From: Granulicella sibirica
GTDB lineage: Bacteria; Acidobacteriota; Terriglobia; Terriglobales; Acidobacteriaceae
Reading direction: 5' to 3'
Length of the DNA stretch: 64,000 nt
NCBI RefSeq assembly: GCF_004115155.1
Contig: NZ_RDSM01000003.1
Location: 372,001 to 436,000 of the forward strand
In this document: in pieces, positions 18,117 to 26,024 of the stretch
How positions within the stretch are numbered: position 1 is the stretch's first letter
Layout of the letters: each line of letters starts with the position of its first letter
The notes under the pieces: generated by a model
What the model saw: the letters and a program-made list of their open reading frames with translations, nothing else
Told to the model about the DNA's origin: nothing
Databases searched by the model: none
Made by a program: the position numbers and the translations under genes

Positions 18117-19694
18117 TTAGTGGACTGCTTCGCCTGCCGGGGCACCCTGGCCGGGTCTGTTCTTACTGAGCAATAAGCCGAATAGAACGAGAAATACCGA
18201 CATCCAACAAAGGACGCGGTAGATGTCTTGATACGCGAGCACCGTCGCCTGCTGGTTGAGCTGCTGATAGATGTTTGCCTGAGCCATATGTTGCGCATCA
18301 TATGCGTTGCCCGTGTGACCCTGGAAGAAGCCACTCATCGCGGTCATCTGCGAGTTATAGGCCTGGCTTCCCGGCAACATGTAATTCTGCAGCCGGGCCT
18401 CATGAAACGAGGTACGTTGCACGACGCCCGCACCTGTCAGTGCGATCAAGATGCTGCCACCGACATTTCTGACAAAATTGATAATGCCCGAGACCTGATT
18501 CGACGCCTCCCGCGGCAGACCCACATATGCGGCGTTTGTGATCGAAATAAAAGCAAATGGGATTGGCAGCACCTGCAAGATCCGGAGCAGAGCATTCTCG
18601 TTAAATGAGATATAGGGTGAGATGTGGGTCGATGAGAAGTAAAAACTGTACGCGAAGAAGGCGAAGCCGATCATCACCAGATTGCGAGCCGGAAACTTCC
18701 CGACTGCGATTCCTGCCAGCGGCATCACAACAAGCAGCGCGAGGCCTCCGCCAGTCAGCGCTTCACCGGCCTTGGTAGCAGTATACCCAAGCAACTCCTG
18801 CATAAACTGCGGCTGGAGAACGGTCGCTGCGTTTAGAACGCCGCCCACCAGCAGCATCAGGAGGCAACAGATCGCGAAGTTCTTATATTGGAAGAGTCTT
18901 AGATTCATGATTGGGTTTTTCACCTTGAACTCCCACCAGATGAGACCGATCATGCCGATCGCGAAGAGGCCCGCGAAGACGCGAATGAACTCGGAGCCGA
19001 ACCAATCCTTCTCCTGCCCTTTATCGAGAAAGATCTGCATGCCACCCATCGCGAGGGTGAGGAAGCTGAGTCCGACGTAATCGAGCCTGCGCAGATTATC
19101 TCGGCTCGGCTTGATCCACGGCGGATCCTCCACGAGGCGCGTGACGAGGATAAAGGCAAGAATGCCGACTGGCAGATTGATATAGAAGATCCAGCGCCAG
19201 GAGTAGTTGTCGGTAATCCATCCACCTAACGTAGGCCCGATTGATGGTGCAAGCACCGCTACGAGTCCATAAAGAGCGAATGCCTGTCCTCGTCTCTTCT
19301 CATCGAAGCTGTCAGCCATAATGGCCTGCGCCATGGGCTGCAATCCGCCGCCACCCGCACCCTGAACAACGCGTGCGATTAGAAGAATGGGAAGAGACGG
19401 CGCGATGCCGCACATGAAGCTTGCTACGGTGAACAGGGTGATACAGGCGAGAAAAAAGTTCTTGCGGCCAATGACGCTGGATGCCCACGCGCCTGCAGGC
19501 AACACAATCGCATTTGCCACCAGGTAGCTGGTGAGCACCCATGTGCCCTGGTCCTGGCTCGCGCCCAGGTTTCCGGCAATATGTGGAAGGGCGACGTTGG
19601 CAATGGAGGTGTCCAGGACCTCCATGAAGGCAGCCAGGGCCACGGTTGCCGCGATCAACCATGGGTTGACCCTAGGTTTCCACCTTTGCTCCAT
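18117..19694 (-). CDS. DHA2-family (EmrB/QacA-type) MFS drug exporter
   Basis: A 525-residue inner-membrane protein with about 14 hydrophobic segments, the DHA2 arrangement. Family motifs include FMEVLDTSIANVALP in helix 1, the antiporter motif C region GPTLGGWITDNYSWRWIFYINLP and RVVQGAGGGG. The ATG at 19694 is chosen because CAGGAGA lies 8 bases before it; the frame remains open to 19946 but that extension is Cys/Arg-rich and unlike the family. Such proteins expel hydrophobic compounds by proton antiport, often with an EmrA-type adaptor and a TolC-like channel; neither is encoded nearby. A palindrome 26 bases upstream of the start probably mediates control by the downstream TetR protein. 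Confidence 0.88.
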   Translation of the reverse strand: MEQRWKPRVNPWLIAATVALAAFMEVLDTSIANVALPHIAGNLGASQDQGTWVLTSYLVANAIVLPAGAWASSVIGRKNFFLACITLFTVASFMCGIAPSLPILLIARVVQGAGGGGLQPMAQAIMADSFDEKRRGQAFALYGLVAVLAPSIGPTLGGWITDNYSWRWIFYINLPVGILAFILVTRLVEDPPWIKPSRDNLRRLDYVGLSFLTLAMGGMQIFLDKGQEKDWFGSEFIRVFAGLFAIGMIGLIWWEFKVKNPIMNLRLFQYKNFAICCLLMLLVGGVLNAATVLQPQFMQELLGYTATKAGEALTGGGLALLVVMPLAGIAVGKFPARNLVMIGFAFFAYSFYFSSTHISPYISFNENALLRILQVLPIPFAFISITNAAYVGLPREASNQVSGIINFVRNVGGSILIALTGAGVVQRTSFHEARLQNYMLPGSQAYNSQMTAMSGFFQGHTGNAYDAQHMAQANIYQQLNQQATVLAYQDIYRVLCWMSVFLVLFGLLLSKNRPGQGAPAGEAVH

Positions 19695-19720
19695 CCGTGT
19701 CTCCTGATCAACATCCGTTT

Positions 19721-19739
19721 CAGATACTGTATGTATCTG
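19721..19739 (-). promoter_or_regulatory. Palindromic operator at the MFS-TetR promoter
   Basis: CAGATAC-N5-GTATCTG is a perfect 7-bp-arm palindrome upstream of the exporter. Reading the minus strand, TTGCTA followed by 17 bases and TACATA fits a -35/-10 pair whose -10 falls within the palindrome, the expected position for a TetR-family repressor site. TGGATGCATT also repeats directly at 19738 and 19760 (22 bases apart). Confidence 0.55.
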
Positions 19740-20015
19740 GATGCATTGCGAATAGCAATTGGATGCATTTGGCTCCCACGTGTGCCTGAATACGGCATCG
19801 GGATCGAGACTGGGAGCAGTAGTCGCCTGTTTCTCGTCGGAAGAGCCACGACGGCGACAACAACGCGAGCCGGATGGGGTGGCAAGGCTGACTGCATTGG
19901 CATCTGATGAACCCAGCCCCTCAACACTTTGCTGATTTTTCCGCAAAACGATCTGGAACCGAGCTGGTCTACTCTTCGTATCCCAACCAGCCGTTCAAGC
20001 TCAGGAGAAGTTTTA
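19740..20015. other. Divergent intergenic region
   Basis: This separates the minus-strand exporter from the plus-strand TonB-receptor-like gene. Apart from the palindrome at its edge and the TGGATGCATT copies, I see no gene; open frames across it are low-complexity. Confidence 0.4.
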
Positions 20016-22745
20016 ATGCGACATCTGTTCTTCGCGGCGGCACTCTTGCCGGCGTTAGCTGTTTCCTTGGCCTCACGTGCCCGCGCTCAGACACCGTGCC
20101 CTGGCAAACCCCTCACCGGCACGGTCCAGGACAGCACCGCCGCCGTGATCCCCGGTGCCCGCGTTCAACTGGACGGTAGCCCGAGTCAGACCAGCGGCGG
20201 CGATGGCCGTTTCCGCTTTCCGTGCGTCGGCCCTGGCCCTCACCACCTTGCGACCAGTGCCAACGGATTCGCGCCTCTCGAGCAGGAGCTACCCTCGCGC
20301 TCGACAAACGACCTCCACATCACCCTGGTGCCCTCGGATTCCATCACCGTCACCGTCGATGCGGGAGATTCCGGTACTCAGCCCGTGCTGGGTGGACTCA
20401 ACGGGGGCACGCTCTCCGGGGACCAGCTCACGACCCTGGCGGACGATCCCGACGACCTCCAGCGCGAACTCCAGCAGTTGGCGGCGTCGGCCGGTGGACC
20501 CCCCTCCGGAACCGTTATCTCTGTCGACGGCTTTCAGGACGATAGCCCGCTACCTCCCAAGTCCTCCATCGCCCGCGTCGAGGTCAATCCCGACCTGTTT
20601 TCCTCTGAGAATCGCCAGCCGCCCTTTGAAGGCGGTCACATCCAGATCTATACCAAGCCCGGCGCGAAAAACTTCCATGGCTCGCTCTTCACCACCAACT
20701 CCTCGCAGTTTATGAACGCCCGCGATCCCTTTTCCGATGCACCTGCCGCGATAGGCAAGCAGCGTTACGGCTTCACTCTCAACGGCCCCGTCCGCAAAGA
20801 AGGCTCCAACTTCTCGTTCGCGCTGGAGCACCGGTCGATCGATGACTTCGCTGTGGTCAACGCGATCACCCTGGACTCGGCTGGCAATCAGACCTCTACC
20901 GTCGCGAATGTTCCCCTGCCGCAGCGCCTGTGGATCGGGAGCGGCCGTTTCGATGTGCAGCTCGGCCCGAAGAACATCGCCTTCGCCAGCTACTCTGCCA
21001 ATGTGGACCATCTCTCGAACGTTGGTGTCGGTGGAACCACACTGCTCGAAAGCGGCTACGACTCCCAGACCTACGATCACGTTCTCCGCTTCAGCGATAC
21101 CACCACGATCTCTCCGAACCTCCTGCACGAAGGCCGCGTCAGCGTCGACTTTCGCGGCGAGATCGACGTTCCCACATCAACTGCGCCACAGATTCAGGTC
21201 GCAGGTGCCTTTACCGGAGGGGGCGCCAATATCGGCAATCAGCGCATACGCCAGATCCGCACGGAGTGGGACGACGACTTCATCTACACGAAGGGCAGGC
21301 ACTCGCTCAAAGCCGGTCTCCAGTTCTTCGATTACGTCGAGCACCAGACCCTCACCACCAACTTCAATGGAACGTATATCTTTGGCGGAGGCACCGCCCC
21401 TGTGCTGAACGGCAACACCCCAACCGCAGCCACGGAGACCATCAGCGGTCTCGAACAGTATCGCCGAGCCTTGCTTGCACTTCCGGGCGGAACCCCAAGC
21501 CAGTACTCCTCCGTTTCCGGCAACCCGCAGGTTGACCTCACCGAGCTCTACAGCGCCTTCTTCTTTCAGGACGACATGAAGCTCCGGTCGAACCTCACGC
21601 TATCGCTCGGCCTCCGCTACTTCGTGGCGAATCATCCGTTCCAGGCCGACGGCGTCAGCCCTCGCGCAGGCGTATCCTGGGCACCGGGCGGCAGCAAAAC
21701 GCTCAACCTTAATGCCCACCTCGGGCTCTTCAGCGGCCATAGCCCCAACGGTCTCGCCTTCACGCAAGCAGAGCTCCTCCGGCAGGACGGCACGAATCGC
21801 GTCACCTCGCTTGTCTACGATCCCGTCTACGGCACCCCTGCCACCACCGGCAGCTCCGTCGTCCAATCCATCCGCACTCTCGCACCCAACTACGGCAGCA
21901 ACCAGACCTTGATGGCGCAGGTGGGTGCCGACAAGACGCTACCCTTCGGGTTCTCCCTCTCTTCGAATATCATCTACATCCGGGGCTGGCGCCAGGAGCG
22001 CACCCTCAACGTCAACACGCCTCTGAGCGGCTCACCGACCGGGCCCCGTCCCGGCGCCGCCAACCTCGACGTTCTGCAACTGCAGAGCTCAGCGGATGCT
22101 GCCGGGGACATCGAATTCGGTGGTATCGGCAACCAGAAGCTCAAGGCAGTCCAGTTCTTCGTCGGGGCGGTGAGGATCCACATTCTTTCGGATACGGATG
22201 ACAACGCCTTTCTCACTCCGCAAAGCTCCTCGACCAACGCCGGGGAGTATGCCCGTGAGACCGGTAACTCACTCTGGCAGAACTTCGCCAACGTCACGGC
22301 TCATCTACCCGGGAAGGTCGTCCTGAGTACCAACTACTACGGCAACGGCAACTCTCCCTTCAACCTGACAACTGGCTTTGATAACAACGGCGATGGCAAC
22401 TTCAACGACCGCCCTCAGTTTGCTCTTCCCGGCCAGGCAGGGGCTGTTAGTACTCCGTTTGGCACCCTTGTCGCAACCGGAGGCACTGGCGTTCTCGCCC
22501 GCAATATTGCGAGCCTTCCCTGGAGCTTCCACGTTGACGGCAACATCCAGCGCGTCTTCAACATCACTCGCGACCCGAAAGCGGACCATCGGCAGACCCT
22601 GACAGCGAATGTCCGCTCCTCGAACCTCCTCAATCACACGAATGTCACCTCGGAGGGCGGTGTGCTCGGATCGCCCTTCTTCCTGGTTCCTTATTCCGCA
22701 GACAACGGTCGACGTATCGAAGGGGGACTCCGCTACAACTTCTAG
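20016..22745 (+). CDS. TonB-dependent-receptor-like outer-membrane protein
   Basis: A 909-residue protein. AGGAG at 20003-20007 precedes the ATG and a signal peptide (FFAAALLPALAVSLASRARAQ). Residues about 30-110 form a carboxypeptidase-regulatory-like beta-sandwich (GTVQDSTAAVIPGARVQL, GDGRFRFPCVG). A plug-like region contains GGPPSGTVISVDG and RVEVNPDLFSSENRQPPFEGG, then GHIQIYTKPGAKNFHG, and the rest is a 22-strand-type barrel ending in aromatic GLRYNF. This is the OmpA-like/TonB-receptor class that is abundant in Acidobacteria and imports large substrates. It is shorter than the 1102-residue relative at 59061. No sugar gene lies beside it, so the substrate is unknown; divergence from the exporter gene does not prove a link. 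Confidence 0.86.
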   Translation: MRHLFFAAALLPALAVSLASRARAQTPCPGKPLTGTVQDSTAAVIPGARVQLDGSPSQTSGGDGRFRFPCVGPGPHHLATSANGFAPLEQELPSRSTNDLHITLVPSDSITVTVDAGDSGTQPVLGGLNGGTLSGDQLTTLADDPDDLQRELQQLAASAGGPPSGTVISVDGFQDDSPLPPKSSIARVEVNPDLFSSENRQPPFEGGHIQIYTKPGAKNFHGSLFTTNSSQFMNARDPFSDAPAAIGKQRYGFTLNGPVRKEGSNFSFALEHRSIDDFAVVNAITLDSAGNQTSTVANVPLPQRLWIGSGRFDVQLGPKNIAFASYSANVDHLSNVGVGGTTLLESGYDSQTYDHVLRFSDTTTISPNLLHEGRVSVDFRGEIDVPTSTAPQIQVAGAFTGGGANIGNQRIRQIRTEWDDDFIYTKGRHSLKAGLQFFDYVEHQTLTTNFNGTYIFGGGTAPVLNGNTPTAATETISGLEQYRRALLALPGGTPSQYSSVSGNPQVDLTELYSAFFFQDDMKLRSNLTLSLGLRYFVANHPFQADGVSPRAGVSWAPGGSKTLNLNAHLGLFSGHSPNGLAFTQAELLRQDGTNRVTSLVYDPVYGTPATTGSSVVQSIRTLAPNYGSNQTLMAQVGADKTLPFGFSLSSNIIYIRGWRQERTLNVNTPLSGSPTGPRPGAANLDVLQLQSSADAAGDIEFGGIGNQKLKAVQFFVGAVRIHILSDTDDNAFLTPQSSSTNAGEYARETGNSLWQNFANVTAHLPGKVVLSTNYYGNGNSPFNLTTGFDNNGDGNFNDRPQFALPGQAGAVSTPFGTLVATGGTGVLARNIASLPWSFHVDGNIQRVFNITRDPKADHRQTLTANVRSSNLLNHTNVTSEGGVLGSPFFLVPYSADNGRRIEGGLRYNF

Positions 22746-22910
22746 TGAGCTACGGGGCGGCTTGAAATCCCAAGTTGAAATTACCGGATCCCGCAAGGCG
22801 TAGGTAGCCGCAAGGGAAGGGACCGACGGGTCCGTGCAGAAAGGCACACGATATTAGGGTTAGACTCTTTTCGGTTGGCTTGTCCTGGACCTGGCTCCTC
22901 GTGGACCTCG
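22746..22910. other. Short convergent gap
   Basis: This lies between convergent genes. Two short hairpins (GGACC-N4-GGTCC at 22820-22833 and GTGC-N6-GCAC just after) lack a T run, so termination here is uncertain. Confidence 0.3.
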
Positions 22911-23570
22911 CTACAGCATAGGCGCATGAAGGAAAGCTTCCGCGGCGCTTAGACGCCGCTCCTCAGAAGATCCCGACACCATGGACTTCGACGTCTTTCC
23001 CGAAGGAACTTGGAGGCGGGCCAAAACGACACCGTCGGCATCAAAAGGCGAGTGGCCGTTCTTCGACATAATCCCGTGACACGTATCGCATCCGGTCGGA
23101 GCCTGCTTTGCCGAATGGCAGGCAATGCAGCTTCCCATGTTTGTGGGATGTTCAAGTGCAATGGCAGTCCGCTCAGCGACCGGCCCATGGCACTCCTCGC
23201 ACTTGTTGCCCGCTGCCGTGTGAGTCTTGTGGCTGAAGGTCACGAACGAAGGCACACGGTAGACGCGAACCCAGGGAATGCTGTCTTCATTCTTCGCCGC
23301 GGCCGCCAGGCGCTGAATATCCGGCTTGTCCGTCGCAACCGACGCATGGCACAGCATGCACTTCGGGGGCTGCGGCATGCTGACCGTCGAACCGTCACCG
23401 CGAGATTCATGACAGTCGTTGCATTCGAGCTTCGCAGTCTGAATGTGCAGCTTGTGGTTGAAGGCGATGGGCTGCGCCGGGGCGGCCGGCTTAGACGCGC
23501 CACCGTCCTGCGCGCGGAGACCAGCGCTCAGGCCGAAGAGTATGACGAACATCAGCAGCAAGTTCCGCAC
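22911..23570 (-). CDS. Pentaheme c-type cytochrome
   Basis: A 219-residue periplasmic protein with a signal peptide (LLLMFVILFGLSAGLRAQ). Five CxxCH heme-attachment motifs begin at residues 50, 71, 124, 148 and 161 (CNDCH, CMLCH, CEECH, CIACH, CDTCH), with extra histidines (FNHKLH, FSHKTH) as likely distal ligands, as in cytochrome c3/c7-type proteins. The start is GTG at 23570, with GAAGGGA about 7 bases upstream. It is the last gene of a three-gene unit with a GMC flavoprotein and a gluconate-dehydrogenase-subunit-3-like protein, so it probably accepts electrons from the flavoprotein and passes them to the respiratory chain. Classical gluconate dehydrogenases use a triheme cytochrome subunit of different sequence. 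Confidence 0.87.
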   Translation of the reverse strand: MRNLLLMFVILFGLSAGLRAQDGGASKPAAPAQPIAFNHKLHIQTAKLECNDCHESRGDGSTVSMPQPPKCMLCHASVATDKPDIQRLAAAAKNEDSIPWVRVYRVPSFVTFSHKTHTAAGNKCEECHGPVAERTAIALEHPTNMGSCIACHSAKQAPTGCDTCHGIMSKNGHSPFDADGVVLARLQVPSGKTSKSMVSGSSEERRLSAAEAFLHAPML

Positions 23571-23618
23571 GCAAAATCCCTTCTTCTGGAAAACAGCAGT
23601 ATCTTATGACGTCGAACG

Positions 23619-25190
23619 TTAGACGTTGCCCTTCCGCATCTCCTCGGCGAGATAATCCGAAGCACGCATGGCGAGCGTGCACATGGTAATCGTCGGATTC
23701 TGCCAGCCCGCACTTACGAAAACGCTTGCATCGGTGATGAAGAGGTTCTTCATATCGTGGCTCTGATTCCACTTGTTGACGACGCCCTTCTTCGGATCGT
23801 CGCTCATGCGCGCTGTGCCCTGCTCATGAATCGAGAAGCCAGGCGGGTTGAACTCGTAGTTTTTGACCAGGATATCGAAACCAGCGTCTTCGGCCATCGC
23901 CGACATGGTGTCGATATAGTCCTTGGTCATGTTGGTCTCGTTGCTCGTGTACTTCGTATAAATGTTGAGCGTGGGCATGCCCCAGGCATCCACGACATCT
24001 TTGTTGAGCGTAACGTGGTTCTCGTAATGCCCAAGCGTCTCGCCCATGATGTTTGTCGAGAAGGAACTCCCGTTATAGCTTTGCAGCTTCTTATCCAGTT
24101 CCTTGCCATAGAACGGCAGAGAGCGCGCGTCGAACGGACCGTTATTGTTGGAGACGTTGACGGCATAGCGGCGAAGAAAGCCATCGCTCTTCGTATCCAG
24201 GTTGCGAAAGCCCGGAATCAGCGCGCCTCCGCCCATCAGGCCCTTGCCGCCCTTGCCGTCGCGTGCCTCTGGAACCGAGCAGATGATACCCGCGCCATAG
24301 ATCTGGTCCGTGAGATAGTGCCCGAGAGCGCCACTCGAGTTGCAGATATTCGAGATCATCAGCAGACGGGTCGTCTCCAGAGTTCCCGCGGCAACGATCA
24401 CCACCCTTGCCTTCAAGACCATCTCGCGGTGCGAGTGGCGGTCAACAAATAGAACTCCGTCAGCTAGGCCAGTCGCCTTGTCCACCGTGATCTGCCGAAC
24501 GATCGCGTTGGGTATCGTCGTCAGCTTCCCGGTGGCCACCGCATCCGGAATCACCAGGTTGATGGAAGCGGCCATCCCATCCTTGCCCAGCGCCGACCGC
24601 GCCTTCGTAACCGGCACACCATGCTTCTTGCCGGCGTTCACAAACCGCTGCATGGCCCCGGACCAGGGAGAATTATCTTCGATGAACTTACCGTCAGGAT
24701 ACTGCGGCAAACCATCGGTGTGTCCCGTGACCCGGAAGATCTCTTCCACGCGCGGATAATAAGGCTCCAGGTCCTTCAGCGAGATCGGCCAGTTTTCGCC
24801 GAAGCCGTCATGATCCTTGCTCTTGAACTCGTAGTCGCTGTGGCGGAAAGACTGACGTCCCCAGAACGGCGAACGTCCACCAACGCTGCGTACCCGAACC
24901 CAGTTGTAGATCTGATCAGGCGGATGGTAGTAAGGAATGGTCTTCTCATCCACCCACATGTTCGCGTTGAACTCGCTCGCCTGGAAGACGTGCGGCAAAC
25001 GGCCCGGCGCATCGAATCCTCGGTAAGGAAGCTCGTGTACCGGCTTCAGCTCGCGATCCTTCTCGAAGTTCAGCATCGGACCGGCATCCAGCATCGTGCA
25101 GGCGATACCTTTTTCCGTCAGAATCTTTGCGGCCATTCCGCCGGTATGTCCCGACCCGATGATGAGGACGTCCACCTTCTTCTGTGCCAT
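23619..25190 (-). CDS. GMC-family FAD-dependent dehydrogenase
   Basis: A 523-residue protein. The N-terminal Rossmann motif (DVLIIGSGHTGGMAAKILTE, acidic end of strand 2 in MLDAGP) binds FAD. The GMC C-terminal domain shows HEQGTARM and ITDASVFVSAGWQNPT, with the paired His/Asn region of the active site. Closest in style to the large subunit of membrane-bound gluconate/2-keto-gluconate or sugar dehydrogenases. No signal peptide is visible; such flavoproteins are often carried across by the Tat signal of the small subunit, which is encoded upstream. It lies 32 bases after that subunit and 48 bases before the cytochrome. It probably oxidises a sugar or sugar acid at the periplasmic face; the exact substrate cannot be read. 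Confidence 0.88.
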   Translation of the reverse strand: MAQKKVDVLIIGSGHTGGMAAKILTEKGIACTMLDAGPMLNFEKDRELKPVHELPYRGFDAPGRLPHVFQASEFNANMWVDEKTIPYYHPPDQIYNWVRVRSVGGRSPFWGRQSFRHSDYEFKSKDHDGFGENWPISLKDLEPYYPRVEEIFRVTGHTDGLPQYPDGKFIEDNSPWSGAMQRFVNAGKKHGVPVTKARSALGKDGMAASINLVIPDAVATGKLTTIPNAIVRQITVDKATGLADGVLFVDRHSHREMVLKARVVIVAAGTLETTRLLMISNICNSSGALGHYLTDQIYGAGIICSVPEARDGKGGKGLMGGGALIPGFRNLDTKSDGFLRRYAVNVSNNNGPFDARSLPFYGKELDKKLQSYNGSSFSTNIMGETLGHYENHVTLNKDVVDAWGMPTLNIYTKYTSNETNMTKDYIDTMSAMAEDAGFDILVKNYEFNPPGFSIHEQGTARMSDDPKKGVVNKWNQSHDMKNLFITDASVFVSAGWQNPTITMCTLAMRASDYLAEEMRKGNV

Positions 25191-25222
25191 GCTCTCTGCT
25201 CTCTTCTCTCAGGATCCGAATC

Positions 25223-25978
25223 TTAGGAATGCTTCTGTTTCGAGGTTGGTGTGGCCTGCGCCATGCCGTTGCTCACCCATGTCTGCGTGCCCGGATCGAT
25301 CGGATGCCAGTAAAGTCCCACGCCCGGCGTACGCTCGCCGAGCGCCTCAGCTGCCTTCGCCCAAACCGGCGAGTTCATCGTGGCCGTCCTAATGTCGCGG
25401 TGCGCCAGGTTAACGAAACGGATGTGACCCTCCGTCGGCGGATGATCATTCATCCATCCCTTCAGATGAGGACGGATGACGGCATCGGCCTGCTTCGCGT
25501 CAGCCTTCGCAAACGGAATGTTGAACTGCTTCATGCTGTCGGCGTTGAGGCGATCAAGGCCGTTGTTGTACATGGCCTGTTGTTCGCGGGGCGACGCCCC
25601 GATATAAAAGTCCAGGAACTCCGGCGTACCGGCTTTCAGGGCGCTTGGATAGTCGTCACCAGCCGGCATGAACACCTCGCAGAGATGCGTCAAGGTCGCG
25701 AAACGCACCGGGGTGAAATAACGCGTCTCCGTGATCGCCACGTCATCCGGTTGCGAGATCGGGATGTTCGGCGTCCGGACCTGCGCATCCCGCTGGACGC
25801 GGGAGATTGCCCGCGGACTGGAGGCCGCTGACGGGTTGACAGCCATCGTTCCCTGATCGACTGTGTTCGTAGCCGGAGGCGGATTCTGCGCCTGCGCGCC
25901 CGAATTCTGCTGTCCAAACGCTGTACTTGCCGTTGCCGTGGCGACAGCAAGGCCCTTCACAAAGTCGCGCCGTTTCAT
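25223..25978 (-). CDS. Gluconate 2-dehydrogenase subunit 3-like protein (Tat-exported)
   Basis: A 251-residue protein. The start MKRRDFVKGLAVATATASTAFG is a textbook twin-arginine signal (RRDFVKG). A Pro/Ala/Gln-rich linker follows and then the subunit-3 domain (residues about 95-230) with FTPVRFATLTHLCEVFMPAGDD near its beginning and a C-terminal GLYWHPID. In the family, this small subunit escorts and anchors the GMC flavoprotein. It is first in the unit, ahead of the flavoprotein (32-base gap) and the cytochrome, giving the complete subunit order small, large, cytochrome. Confidence 0.83.
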   Translation of the reverse strand: MKRRDFVKGLAVATATASTAFGQQNSGAQAQNPPPATNTVDQGTMAVNPSAASSPRAISRVQRDAQVRTPNIPISQPDDVAITETRYFTPVRFATLTHLCEVFMPAGDDYPSALKAGTPEFLDFYIGASPREQQAMYNNGLDRLNADSMKQFNIPFAKADAKQADAVIRPHLKGWMNDHPPTEGHIRFVNLAHRDIRTATMNSPVWAKAAEALGERTPGVGLYWHPIDPGTQTWVSNGMAQATPTSKQKHS

Positions 25979-26024
25979 GCGACAGATGCTACGTGGTAAC
26001 GATCATCATAGTCAATCGCCTGGT

